Shown here piece after piece: positions 34,655 to 44,766 of a stretch of 64,000 nucleotides of DNA. A program made the position numbers and the translations under genes. Under the pieces are notes generated by a model that worked only from the letters and a program-made list of their open reading frames with translations, ran no database searches and was not told the DNA's origin. Each line of letters opens with the position of its first letter. The stretch's first letter is position 1. Source of the stretch: Caulochytrium protostelioides (taxonomy: Eukaryota > Chytridiomycota > Caulochytriomycetes > Caulochytriales > Caulochytriaceae); NCBI GenBank assembly GCA_003615045.1, contig ML014194.1, forward strand, positions 1-64,000, written 5' to 3'.

Positions 34655-34912
34655 CCGCCGCCATGGGCGCCACTGCCCGTGCTACTCAGCCTCGGTGCGA
34701 CGCCGGTGGCTGGGCTGCCAAGCCACTGACATCATCCAAGCCACAGGCCTCGCCGGCCTCGTCATCGCGATGATGGACCGTCACAGGTCCAAGGCGATAG
34801 TATCAAGTTGCGACGAGGCGTCTCGCGCGTCGGTCTCGAAATCCCGAGAAAAATAGATGACGAGGGAGCCGATTTATTGACATAAGACATCAAGCACGGG
34901 CTCTTATAAAAA
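34655..34912. other. Short intergenic region, ELMO promoter / ADH 3' end
   Basis: Some 260 bp holding the ELMO upstream region and, at its right, the 3' UTR of the first dehydrogenase. No other feature. Confidence 0.5.
34873..34878 (-). promoter_or_regulatory. Candidate poly(A) signal of ADH copy 1
   Basis: AATAAA on the minus strand, 35 nt past the stop codon. Confidence 0.55.
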
Positions 34913-36016
34913 TCAGGCGTGGTTGTCCAACACATAGCGGAAGCGGGCTTTGCCGTCGTCCTGCATCTTCAGGACCTCGTTGACGTGGCGCATCGGGTGA
35001 ACTTCGATCTGCGGCGCGATCTTGTGCTCCTCCGCAAAGCGGAGCATCTCGGCCGTGACCGCCGGATCGCCGATAAAGGAGCCCGTGATCATGCGCTGGC
35101 TTTGGCACATCGTGATGGCCTTGATGTTCTTGAGCGGCTCGCTCGGAATGGCCAGGAAGCACGTGATGCCGCCGTCATACTTGGTCAGGTCGATGATGGG
35201 CGTCCACTCGGTGTCGTTGCCGAAGGACGTGATGAGCACCAGGTCGAGCTTGCCCTTCCATCGGTCCATGGACTCCGGCTTCGACGAATCGCAGTAGTCG
35301 GTCGCGCCAAACTTCTGAGCCGCGTCCTTCTTTTTGTCGCTGTGCGAGATGGCGACCACGTGGTCGGCCTTCATGGCGCGCGCCCACTGCAGGGCCAGGT
35401 GGCCGAGCCCGCCGATGCCGACCACGCCGACGCTCTTGCCCGGACCGATGTTGAAGCGCTTGAGCGGCGCATAGGTCGTGACGCCCGCGCACATGAGGGG
35501 GCCGACGACCTTGGGGTCCAGCCCCTTGGGGATCGGCAGCACCCAGTGCTCGTGGACGCGGATCTTGTCGGCATACCCGCCCTGCGTGCAGAGCTTGTAC
35601 CCGGGCATGTCGTGGTACTTGGCGTTGTAGGTGCTCGTGCGCTTGCTGCACAGGTTGCCGCGGTTGGAGGTGCACATGTCACACTCCAGGCAGGAGCGGA
35701 CCTGGGGGCCGACGCCGACGATGTCGCCGACGTGGTGGTCCTTCACCTGGGAGCCGACCTCGACGACCTTGCCGACGATTTCGTGGCCGGCAATGACGGG
35801 GTCCATTTCCTCACGGGACTGCGTGGACCAGCCGCCCTTCTCGCCGGGCAGGATGGTGTGCAGGTCCGATCCGCAGATCCCGCAGTAGTCAATGGCGATG
35901 GTGACATCGTTGGGGCCGAGCTTGGGCGGGTTGTAGCTCCACTTCTCGAGCGGCGTCTCGGGGCCCCAGTTCTTCTTGGCGGCCCAGCCGCTGAATTCGA
36001 CCGCAGTGTCAGCCAT
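34913..36016 (-). CDS. Zinc-dependent NADP(H) alcohol dehydrogenase, copy 1 (cinnamyl-ADH/ADH6-like)
   Basis: A medium-chain dehydrogenase that interconverts aldehydes and alcohols, likely NADPH-linked with broad substrates like yeast Adh6/7. 367 residues from ATG 36016 (MADTAVEFSGW); a second ATG three codons upstream is less likely because the paralogue starts MADT. Catalytic zinc residues are in CGICGSDLH and GHEIVG; the structural zinc lobe is C-x2-C-x2-C-x7-C (CLECDMCTSNRGNLC). The nucleotide fold has GIGGLGHLALQWARAM. The Ser/His context after the fold (AISHSDKK) fits NADP preference; this is inference. Tandem partner of the next gene, same strand, 821 bp apart. A TATA box lies about 245 bp upstream. 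Confidence 0.93.
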   Translation of the reverse strand: MADTAVEFSGWAAKKNWGPETPLEKWSYNPPKLGPNDVTIAIDYCGICGSDLHTILPGEKGGWSTQSREEMDPVIAGHEIVGKVVEVGSQVKDHHVGDIVGVGPQVRSCLECDMCTSNRGNLCSKRTSTYNAKYHDMPGYKLCTQGGYADKIRVHEHWVLPIPKGLDPKVVGPLMCAGVTTYAPLKRFNIGPGKSVGVVGIGGLGHLALQWARAMKADHVVAISHSDKKKDAAQKFGATDYCDSSKPESMDRWKGKLDLVLITSFGNDTEWTPIIDLTKYDGGITCFLAIPSEPLKNIKAITMCQSQRMITGSFIGDPAVTAEMLRFAEEHKIAPQIEVHPMRHVNEVLKMQDDGKARFRYVLDNHA

Positions 36017-36837
36017 GGTGCACAAGAATCAGCAGATAAAAATAAAAGAAACGCAAAAGCAAAAGATCCAATCAGCCAATCAGCCAAGGAGCTCGTCAAG
36101 AAACGGGAAGCGAGGGGAGAGAGAGCGTCGGTGATGGGGAGGCTCCTGTTGGGACGTTGTGGGAACGCCGCGGGTGTCTGATGCTGCGCGCGTGAGCGAC
36201 GGTGTCTTGGGTCTGGACAAGATCGCCCGCTGGATCGGCCCCTGCGCGACCACTCCGCCTTATATACACGTGTCCCGGCCATGACGTCAGTCGTTCCTCT
36301 GGGGTGCCTGACTGTGTGACGCGACCGGCCCGGCGGAATGGGGCCCACACGGGCGCGCCTCCCCGGACGTGCCTGACGAGACAACGGCGACGAGGCCCCG
36401 CCAGACCCCGCATGAACCACCCCTGACCGACGGCGGGTGACGAGTCCCGCGACGCGAGCCCAGGAGTCATAGCGCATACCGGGTCTTGTGATGACGATCG
36501 GTCACAAGGAGCGTGTCGTGGTCTCGTTCGGGCCATGCGTCTCCGCCGTGGGCCGGGCCGTGCCCTTCACGGTCGGCGTCGATGGCCACGCGGATCCCGG
36601 CTCTCATTGTCCCCGCAGGCGCACGAGACGGCGATCGCCCATGCCCCGGTCAACCCAACCGGGTGTCGCGCGTCCATACCGCGCCGCTCGCGACTCACCC
36701 CGTGTTCCGCACGCAATCGGCTTGCCGGCAGGGTCACGCGGGCGATGGCTCTGTTCGTCGGTTCGATCGTTGGGAGCGATATTCATGGTTAGATGGGAGG
36801 AACGGCGAGACCCCGGGGCACGCGAGAAAGCCCGCTT
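36017..36837. other. Intergenic region between the two ADH copies
   Basis: Promoter of ADH copy 1 (TATA at 36258-36266) plus the 3' flank of copy 2. No gene seen. Confidence 0.6.
36258..36266 (-). promoter_or_regulatory. TATA box of ADH copy 1
   Basis: TATATAAGG on the minus strand, about 245 bp upstream of the ATG. The paralogue has the same element at the same distance. Confidence 0.65.
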
Positions 36838-37941
36838 TTACGCGTGGGCGTCGAGGACGTAGCGGAAGCGGGCCTTGCCCTCGTGCTGCTTGAGCACGGC
36901 GTCGTTGGCCTGGCTCATGGGCACGATCTCGACGTCCGGGGTGATGTTGTGCTTGGCGGCAAACTCGAGCATCTCCTTGATGAGGGTCGGGTCGCCGATG
37001 AGCGAGCCGGTCAGCACGCGCTGCGAGGTGAGGAGCGAGAAGGCATACACGTGCTTCATGGCCTCGTTCGGCGCGGCGACGACGCAGGTGACGCCGCCGT
37101 CCATCTTGGTCAGGCCCATCACGGCGTCCCAGTTGGTGTCATTCGAAAACGAGGTCACGACAAGCAGGTCCAGCTTGGCCGACCACTGCGCGACGTCCTT
37201 CTCATCCGAGAAGTTGCAGTAGTCGGTGGCGCCCAGCTTCGTGGCGGCGTCCTTCTTCTTGTCGCTATGCGAGACGGCGACGACGCGCTCGCAGCCCATA
37301 GCCTTGGCCCACTTGATGCCCATGTGGCCAAGACCGCCGACGCCCATCACGCCGACCGTCTTGCCGGGGCCCGCGCCGTGGCGCTTCAGCGGCGCGTACA
37401 GCGTGATGCCGGCGCACATGAGCGGGCCAACGACCTTGGGGTCCAGCGACTTGGGGATCGGCAGCACCCAGTGCTCGTGGACGCGGATCTTGTCGGCATA
37501 CCCGCCCTGCGAGGACAGCTTGTAGTCGGGGAGGTGGTGGTACTTGGCGTTGTAGGTGCTGACGGTCTTGGGGCAGAGCGGCTTGCGTTCAGTCGTGCAG
37601 AACTCACAGTCCATGCACGAGCGCGCCTGGGCGCCGACGCCGACAATGTCGCCGACCTTGTGGTCCTTCACCTGGGAGCCGACCTCGACGACCTTGCCGA
37701 CGATCTCGTGACCCACAATGACGGGGTCCATCTCCGATCGCGGCTTCGGCGACCAGCCGCCCTTCTCGCCGGGCAGGATGGTGTGCAGATCCGACCCGCA
37801 GATCCCGCAGTAGTCAATGGCGATGGTGACATCGTTGGGGCCGAGCTTGGGCGGGTTGTAGCTCCACTTCTCGAGCGGATCTTCGGGGCTCCAGTTCTTC
37901 TTGGCGGCCCAGCCGTTGAATTGCACCGACGTGTCAGCCAT
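36838..37941 (-). CDS. Zinc-dependent NADP(H) alcohol dehydrogenase, copy 2
   Basis: Tandem paralogue of copy 1, 367 residues from MADTSVQFNGW. It keeps every catalytic feature: CGICGSDLH and GHEIVG for the catalytic zinc, CMDCEFCTTERKPLC for the structural zinc, and GVGGLGHMGIKWAKAM for the nucleotide fold. The two proteins differ mainly in the C-terminal half. Parts of the genes are identical at the DNA level, including third positions, for example 83 bp at 37796-37878 against 35871-35953, which suggests recent duplication or gene conversion. Its own TATA box is at 38181-38190. Confidence 0.93.
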   Translation of the reverse strand: MADTSVQFNGWAAKKNWSPEDPLEKWSYNPPKLGPNDVTIAIDYCGICGSDLHTILPGEKGGWSPKPRSEMDPVIVGHEIVGKVVEVGSQVKDHKVGDIVGVGAQARSCMDCEFCTTERKPLCPKTVSTYNAKYHHLPDYKLSSQGGYADKIRVHEHWVLPIPKSLDPKVVGPLMCAGITLYAPLKRHGAGPGKTVGVMGVGGLGHMGIKWAKAMGCERVVAVSHSDKKKDAATKLGATDYCNFSDEKDVAQWSAKLDLLVVTSFSNDTNWDAVMGLTKMDGGVTCVVAAPNEAMKHVYAFSLLTSQRVLTGSLIGDPTLIKEMLEFAAKHNITPDVEIVPMSQANDAVLKQHEGKARFRYVLDAHA

Positions 37942-39720
37942 CGTGGGAGATGTGATGGAGAGTCAATGAGAAGGTCGAAGTAATGGGGGGAGGAGAGAGG
38001 AGGAGGCAGTCAGAAAGAGAGCAGCGCAGCGAGGGCGATTGATGCAGGATCGATGGTGAGAGCCAGGATCCTCGGATGCGGTGACGAGCCCATGCGATCA
38101 CGCGATTCATGCGCGTACGGCCATCCATCGCGACGTCTGGGCACGGTGCCGATGAAGGATCCTCCATCGTGTACCGGCCGCCTTTATATAGTCATGCGGC
38201 CGCCGTTTCTCGTCCTCGACAGGCGACTGGGAAAGCGCGACGATAACGGCGACGCGGACGGCGCGAACGATGATGGCGCGCGCGTGACGCTCCGAATTGC
38301 GCGCCCCGGAATGACGCCGCGTCGCCGTCGATCCTGGCCACGCCGCGGCCGGTCGCCGCCGACGCCGTCGCGTCCTGCGCGTCAAGGGCCAATGAAACGA
38401 GCCCGTGTCAGCGCTCGCAGCGCAGCCCTGTCCGGCTTTACCCGACGACGCGCGTGCGCGCCACCGCGGCGCCTTCCCCTCACAAGGGCCCTTGCCGGCG
38501 TCGCTCGTCGCGGACTCGCGGCTCGTCGCCATCGGGCGCTCACCGACGCCGCCACAGGAACGTCGGCGCGTCATCGCCGTATCGGGGCGGGGCGGCGGGT
38601 GCTGACGTGGCCGCCTCGGGGGACGATGCCGCTCGCCGCCCCGCCGCGCGTCGTGACCAGCCCACCCGCCGTCGCAGGGACGGGGTGCCACGCTTGCGAC
38701 GGTGTCCCGCGTACGACCCGCGTAGCGCGGCACAACCAGAAAGCAGCGTGTCCACAGCGACGCGCTCGTGCCGGACCAGGGCCGCGGACGGACGGACGGA
38801 CGCTCATGCGGGGCTGACAAATGACGGAAGGACAACCCGGGCCCGCGCCTGGCCATCACGCTGCCGCGACGTGGAGGGGCGGCATGCAGCGACCGCAGCC
38901 GTCGCTGCCGCAGCGATGGCCGTGGCGATGGCCGCCATCCTCCTCGGCACGGGCCCCTGACGCGCCCATCGCCACCGCATCGGCAGGGCACCGTCGCGGC
39001 GAGAATGGATGGGTGCTCTACGCCGCCTTCGCCGACCCGTGCCGCCTTCGCCTATCGTCGCCGGAAGGCCGCGCGACGCGATTCCCAGTGGGCCGGGCAG
39101 AGCCCGACGCGGCGGCGGCGGCGGCGGCGGCACGTCGAATAAGAAAAGGGTAGGAAAGCAGCAGTCCCGGTCGAGGCCCGCGCCGCGCCGATGGGCTCCA
39201 CGCTGGCCCCGCATGGCCCCGCATGGCCGTGCCCACCATCCTTCAATGCTGGCCCTTGCGCCGGACATGCACTCGCCTCCCACCCGCACCCACGCGTCTT
39301 CTCGGACATCGAGGCATAGCTGGCCCTTGCGTTCGGACGCCCTCGCCCCCCCGAGGCCGAGGCGATACGCGAGAGACGGCCGGCGGTCCTTGTCCACAGG
39401 ATCGCCGGCCAACGGCGTTTATGGCGGCTTGCCGGGGATGTCAGTGTCCGCCACCGTCACGCCACCTGGCGAATCCGCCCATGGTTGCTGTCGAGTGGGC
39501 GACCGCGGCGCGTCTGCGCAAGCGTCCGCGCCGGCAGCACAGCACCGCGCAGCGGCGACCGCGAAGAGCCCATACACATGGAGATAGAAAGCAAAGCGTA
39601 CAGCGACGCCATCCCCGAGAAAAGCGCCGCTCGTCAGGGTCGGCACAGCGTGGACCAGCCAAGCGCGTGGCGATCTCGCTCGCTCGCAAGGCGCCGCGGG
39701 CATCATCACCGCCCGGCAGG
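37942..39720. other. 1.8 kb intergenic region upstream of ADH copy 2
   Basis: Contains the ADH copy 2 promoter at its left and the 3' flank of the C2H2 gene at its right. Frames of up to 294 codons on both strands are Arg/Ala/Pro-rich with no conserved features; I call none of them. Confidence 0.5.
38181..38190 (-). promoter_or_regulatory. TATA box of ADH copy 2
   Basis: TATATAAAGG on the minus strand, about 240 bp upstream of the ATG, matching the placement in copy 1. Confidence 0.65.
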
Positions 39721-40755
39721 TCATTCCGCCACGCCGTCGCCGTCGCCGCCGCCGCCATCAGGCGCCGCGAGACCCTCCAGTCTTGGATCGACCACGTCCA
39801 GGACGTCAAAAGCGTCGATGGCATCGAGGGCGTCCGATGCGGATGCGGCGGTGGACGCGGGCGCCATGGCCGCGGCGATCAGGGCCGTCGCGAAACACGC
39901 GGCGGCGGCGGCGCCGAGCCGCTGCGCCGCGGCCGTCCGTGCGGCCTCCGGATCGGCGCGCAGTGCCGCCGGCACGGGCGGGGGTACCGGCCGGACCGCG
40001 GCCTGCGCGATCTCCGCGAGCCGCCGCGCGCGCTGCCGCGGCGTCAGCGGCAGCCGCGCGAGTCGCGTGAGGCGGTACCGGATCTCCTCGAGGTCGTCGG
40101 GCGTGATCGCGACGCCGGCGACCTCCGTGGGGAACGGCTGCAGCGCGGCCATGGCCGCAATCACAGCCGCGAGCTTCGACGTCGGATGCGGCACGGCGTG
40201 GCTGGCGGTGGCCGCCGTGGGGGCCATCGCGGCCAGCGCGGCGGCGAGGGCCGCCGGCGAGGGCATGGCGGGGACCGCCGCCGCGGACGGAGTCGTGGCG
40301 TCCTCCATCGTTGGTGGCGGCAGCGGTGGTGGCGATGGCGGCGGCGGCGTCAGGCGGGCGCGATGGGCGTCCTCGCTCGCGTGGTCGCCCCGTTCCGGGT
40401 GGCGGTCACAGTGATCGCAGACATGGCCTTGCTCAGCGCCATCACGGCCATCAAGGCCGCCGTCGTCGTCGTCGCCGTCGCCGTCGGCCTCCGACCACGC
40501 ATGCCGGTTCATGCGCTCGCGGTAGGTCGGCAGCCGGATGGGCGCGATGCCCGTGGGCCCCGCCGGCGGCGGGCGGCCGACGGCGCCCCGGGCGCGCGGC
40601 TTGCAGTAGACGATCGTGACGTCGCTCGGGAGGAAGCGGTCGCCGCCGGCGTCGCCGATGTGCCCGCGGATGTGCCGCGCGAGTGCTCGCCCGCTCTTGG
40701 CGCGGTGCTCGCAAAAGGGACACTCACGGTCGTGGGGCTGGACATCGATCCGCAT
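39721..40755 (-). CDS. C2H2 zinc-finger protein, unknown role
   Basis: 344 residues from ATG 40755 (MRIDVQPHDRE). One clear C2H2 finger lies at the N-terminus: CPFCEHRAKSGRALARHIRGH, with Cys12, Cys15, His28 and His32. An acidic stretch and a second Cys/His cluster (HVCDHCDRHPERGDH) follow. The middle is Pro/Ala-rich, and residues about 235-300 look helical and basic (ITPDDLEEIRYRLTRLARLP, TPRQRARRLAEIAQAA). Probably a nuclear DNA- or RNA-binding protein, but the single finger does not say what it binds. An upstream ATG at 40839 would add 28 residues. No intron seen. Confidence 0.65.
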   Translation of the reverse strand: MRIDVQPHDRECPFCEHRAKSGRALARHIRGHIGDAGGDRFLPSDVTIVYCKPRARGAVGRPPPAGPTGIAPIRLPTYRERMNRHAWSEADGDGDDDDGGLDGRDGAEQGHVCDHCDRHPERGDHASEDAHRARLTPPPPSPPPLPPPTMEDATTPSAAAVPAMPSPAALAAALAAMAPTAATASHAVPHPTSKLAAVIAAMAALQPFPTEVAGVAITPDDLEEIRYRLTRLARLPLTPRQRARRLAEIAQAAVRPVPPPVPAALRADPEAARTAAAQRLGAAAAACFATALIAAAMAPASTAASASDALDAIDAFDVLDVVDPRLEGLAAPDGGGGDGDGVAE

Positions 40756-40956
40756 GGCGAGGATGGCGGCGGGAGGGCGGCGGGAGGGAGGGACGGGCGC
40801 CGAGAGGAAGTGGCGGCGATCAGCACCGAGCGGCCACAAGCCATGCGCGATCTATCTGTAAGCGGCGTGCGCGATGCACGTGATCGTGAAGCAACAGCAA
40901 CAGCAACAGCGCTGCGCGATGGCCGCGCCGTCGGATCGCCGGGGCGCGCGGAACGG

Positions 40957-40999
40957 CGGCAGGCAGGCCGGCAAGCAGGCCGGCAGGCAGGCCGGCAGG
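40957..40999. repeat. GGCAGGCA/GGCCGGCA tandem repeat
   Basis: Short imperfect tandem array of 8-bp units (GGCAGGCA, GGCCGGCA) in the C2H2 gene's upstream region. Confidence 0.7.
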
Positions 41000-42447
41000 T
41001 TGTTGTCGCGGTCGGCGACGCCGCGGAGGATCGCTCGGACGGTGGCGACCGCGAGCGTGCGGCGTCACCGGGCTTTCACGGCGATCACCAGCGCGGGCAT
41101 CGGAGACCCGGCGGCGGCGGCGGCTAGCGTCTGCACCCTTGCTTGGCGTGCTCGTGGCGCTGGGTGCGGTCGCCCGGGAGGGGACAGGACCCCGCCATGG
41201 GCAGGCTTGGCGCCGCGCCGCCGCGCCCGCCTCCTACGCGCCGCGCAGGGTCCAATGCTGGCAAGATGCAGATGCCAGGGCCTGGCCAAAAGCGATCATA
41301 CTGTTGAAGCATCAGCTCTCCTCTCGCTCGATGTCCTCGCTAGAACGATGTGAACTACGCGGTTTCATTGGAGGCTTTATATTGTTGCTTATATCATGCC
41401 TGTTGCCTCATTTTTCATTCTTTTTCGATGATATGCCCTTATCCATCCAGACGTCTTGGGGCAGAGCATGGAGAGGCTGTATAGCCTCATGACTTTTTTT
41501 TTTTCGAGAGGAGCATGTTATTATAGGGATTCCTGGCACTCCTTCGAAAAACACAGGACGAGGGCAAACCACGCTGTTCCCGATCAACTCGATATTAAGT
41601 TGAATGGAAAGTTTGGTGGGGAAGCACGCGCCTCCAGAAGCACGGAGCTCGCACTCGGCTAAAAATGTCGATTATTCGCCAGATCATACAGGGCTCGAGG
41701 TCAAGCAGCATGCGATCCTGCATCGCCCTTGTGTTCCCGTGCATGTGCGCAGGACAGGACAATGCTGCTTCCGCTTCACGAGCCCCTCTGCCACTCGATG
41801 TGATCCTGGCCTCTTGTCGGTTGCACTATTTTTATTCCTCCTTCGATCACGTTCAATGGGAATGCGTGAACACGCGGTCACCGATTCATCATCGGTACTT
41901 TTCCGTCCAATCGTATTTCAAATCCGTTTCGAAAGCGCCGCGTGGATTGTGCCCCGCCCCTTTCCGCCCCGTAAAAAGGCCTTCCGCGGCGGCCGCCCCC
42001 ATCATTCATCATTCATGACTGTTTTTTTTTTGACCCAATTTCATTGATTTCCAATGCGGACGCGGCTCTTGAATGGACAGCGCCAAGACAGCGACGCTCA
42101 TGGAAGGCCATCGGCTGCAACATGCACCGGGGTTCCTGCCACGCGATGGTGACGCTCGCTGCACCGCGTCGCTTTGGAGACCGAGCCAGAGTGACCCTGG
42201 TTGGGCTTGGCGTTTCCGGCAACGACAGGTCCATGACGCGCTCGATGACAAATCCTGCGGACCATCATCACGCCCACCGGCGGACGAGTCGGAGGGATAG
42301 GCACACACCTGCGCCGTGATCGTCGTCGCGATGCACCGGAGGTGAGGAGGGAACGGGTGGGCCCCTATCTCTTGTAGTGGGGGACGACCCTGCCACATCG
42401 GATCAGTGGGTGATCACCTAACCGACCTGAACAATCGGGGCCTGGTC

Positions 42448-42455
42448 TATATATG
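42448..42455 (+). promoter_or_regulatory. TATA box of GST gene
   Basis: TATATATG about 228 bp upstream of the GST ATG, similar spacing to the ADH genes. Confidence 0.55.
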
Positions 42456-42675
42456 CACGGCCATGAGGCCCGTGATGGGTGCCCCCCGTTCACAAGTCCC
42501 GTTTGATGGCGAATGGAATGTAACTTGGAATGATGATACCATTCGACAAGGTGATTCGCTCACTAGAACCTCGTGACTGATTCTTTTGAACGTCATCCAA
42601 ATCGTCTGTCTCTGCTGCCACGCTCTCTACTCGTATTTTTCCCCATCGTTTCTCCTTTTCACCATCTCTTTCACG

Positions 42676-43467
42676 ATGACCGCTGACGTGACGCTGTACG
42701 CGATCGCGACGCCGAACGGTGCCAAGGCCTCGTGCATGCTCGAGCTGTTGGGCGTCGACTATGTGTACCACTCGCTGAGCTTCTCGAAGAACGAGCAAAA
42801 GGAAGCGTGGTACCTCAAGATCTGCCCGAACGGGCGCATCCCCGCAATCGTGGACCACCGCAACAACGACTTTGCCGTCTGGGAGACCGGCGCGATCCTC
42901 CTGTACCTCGCGGAGCACTACGACACCGAAAACCGGTTCGGCGGTAAGACTGCTACCGAGCGCTCCGAGATCCTGCAGTGGATGTTCTTTGCCAACGCCG
43001 GCGTCGGCCCCATGCAGGGCCAGGTGAACCACTTCCTGCATTACGCTCCCGAGAAGGTGCCCTACGGGCTGAAGCGTTACACGGCGGAGGTGCTGCGCCT
43101 CTACAGCGTGCTCGAGGACCGCCTGGCCACGCGCGAGTACCTGGTCGGCGACCGCCTGACGATTGCGGACGTGAACGCCGTACCGTGGGTCCGCTCGGCG
43201 CCGTACAGCGCCATCTCGCTCGACGGCTTCCCCAAGGTCGCCGCGTGGTGCGAGCGCGTCGCCGCCAACCCTGCCTTCCAGAAGGGCTTGCGCGCGCCCT
43301 CGGGCGATTCAGACATGGTTGGGAAGTTCCTGTCAGACAAGCCCCGGTGCGAGGCCGCTTTCGAGAAGAGCCGCGAGATGATGAAGCAGCAGATCGCCAA
43401 GGAGCAGGCCGACAAGGACAAGTCGGCCACCGACAACGCCCCGGCTTCTGCGATCACGAAGGCTTAA
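42676..43467 (+). CDS. Glutathione S-transferase, Ure2/GTT-like
   Basis: Conjugates or reduces with glutathione in detoxification. 263 residues from ATG 42676 (MTADVTLYAIATPNGAKASC). The thioredoxin-fold N-domain has PNGRIPAIVDH and the glutathione-contact WETGAILLYLAEHYD, a string typical of Ure2-class fungal enzymes. The helical C-domain has YLVGDRLTIADVNAVPWVR, the N-capping box region, then FPKVAAWCERVAANPAFQKG. A charged tail of about 45 residues (KEQADKDKSATDN) is extra. Upstream codons in frame lack GST similarity and look like a 5' UTR. No intron seen. Confidence 0.93.
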   Translation: MTADVTLYAIATPNGAKASCMLELLGVDYVYHSLSFSKNEQKEAWYLKICPNGRIPAIVDHRNNDFAVWETGAILLYLAEHYDTENRFGGKTATERSEILQWMFFANAGVGPMQGQVNHFLHYAPEKVPYGLKRYTAEVLRLYSVLEDRLATREYLVGDRLTIADVNAVPWVRSAPYSAISLDGFPKVAAWCERVAANPAFQKGLRAPSGDSDMVGKFLSDKPRCEAAFEKSREMMKQQIAKEQADKDKSATDNAPASAITKA

Positions 43468-43954
43468 ACACCGCAGTCTCCGCGGAAGCGACGGCTTAAA
43501 CGTCGACGATGCGTCGGCCATCATGTCGGCAACGATGCGATGCCGGGCGCTCTGGCTCTCTGGAACGCTACGTTTTGTTTATTCGTTTATATATACATAT
43601 GTTTGTGATCCATTCGTCACGAGTTCACTTACACCATCGACAGCGACGGCTTCAGCGTATGCATCCATTACGAGCGCCAGAGGAGGGTGGCCGGCACCGT
43701 GCCGGCTGTCACGGCTTCCCCCGAAGCAGAGAACCCCTGGACAGCAGCCTGGATCAGCACTGCATTCTGGGGAACAACCCGGGCCGAACCTACATCTCGA
43801 TGGCCATGGAGCGGGCCGGCAGCCGAGTCTTCAGCTACCAAGACAGCCGCGTCGATCTCTCGCGCGTCCCAGGCGGGCGCCCCCCGACCGCGCCGACGCC
43901 GGCCGATCCGGTCCGCAGGACCGGGGTGTATGCCAGGCGCATGTAATCCTGAAA

Positions 43955-44155
43955 CCCGGGCAAGGCCGGCGCCAGGGGACCGGGGTTCGAGGTCTGCTGT
44001 GGTGGGATGCCAACGGCAAGTTTGGGAACCGCGATCTCCATGCCGCGTTGAACATCCGACGCTGCCTGGCCTCACGAGTCGGAGCGAAGGCGTTGTGCTG
44101 CAACCCCGGGCAAGCCCCTCTGCAGCCCAAGGTCGGCAAGCTCCTCCGCCAGTGA
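43955..44155 (+). pseudogene. Fanzor/TnpB-like C-terminal relic (RuvC-III region)
   Basis: The frame ending at 44155 contains GVRGLLWWDANGKF followed by GNRDLHAALNIRRCL. This resembles the end of eukaryotic TnpB homologues (Fanzor), where a zinc-ribbon half-site is followed by N-R-D-x-N-A-A-x-N-I carrying the last RuvC Asp (Asp codon 44033-44035 here). The zinc-ribbon cysteines normally found in the stretch before NRD are replaced by WWD and GKF. A Cys in GVCQAHVILKP could be a remnant of the first pair. Upstream of about 43950 no phase shows the first RuvC Asp or Glu motifs, so the element looks decayed and frame-broken. Identification is by motif resemblance only. It could be coincidence. 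Confidence 0.45.
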
Positions 44156-44656
44156 ATTAACATTGCGCGCTGCCTCTGTGGGATATCCCTCGGGGGCACC
44201 CTGGCGGGCATGGTGTTCGTGTTAGGTGACACCTGTATACTCTTTGAAAGACTATCGCCACGCGTGACTGTTCATCATGAATCATGTTCCAAGCTGAGCG
44301 GCGATGCCGAGGAGAGCCGCGTCAACGGTCTAGGGAAACGACGCGACCGCTGGTGGCGGCGTCAGGATTGACGCGGTCTCAACGGAATCCGACGCGGGCA
44401 CAGGCGCGGAGGGAGCGGCCTAGCGTGGCCACCACGACCTAGCCAGCGTCGATCAGCATCGCCATGGCTTGTCCCATCTCGCGGCGGGTCGATGGTTGTC
44501 GCGTCGTGTTATGCCGGCCAGCGTGGCTCGGCACCGCCGCACCCGGCGGGCAAGGGCGGGGGGGTCCATAGCGGCTCGGGCGGCGCGGCCGGACGGGCGC
44601 CGGCGTGCCCGGCCGCCCACGCCGCCGTCCGGTGGGGTCCCCACCGGGCACGGCAC

Positions 44657-44688
44657 GCCGCCGGCCGCCGGCCGCCGGCCGCCGGCCC
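44657..44688. repeat. GCCGCCG/GGCCGCC palindromic repeat
   Basis: Tandem 7-bp units of CCGGCCG type, each containing a GGCC or CCGG palindrome. Confidence 0.75.
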
Positions 44689-44746
44689 CCCGACCCGGCG
44701 GCGCCGCGGCGGAGCCGGCCGGCCGGGCCTGCAGGTTCCCGGGACC

Positions 44747-44766
44747 CATCCATCCATCCATCCATC
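44747..44766. repeat. CATC microsatellite
   Basis: Five tandem CATC units. Confidence 0.85.

Larger units (their letters stand above)
40756..42675. other. 1.9 kb divergent region with a lower-GC island
   Basis: Between the C2H2 gene and the GST gene. It contains a GGCAGGCA-type repeat (40957-40999) and an AT-richer island (about 41290-42060) with a hairpin followed by an 11-T run (41473-41504). The GST TATA box is at 42448-42455. No protein gene could be supported. Confidence 0.55.
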
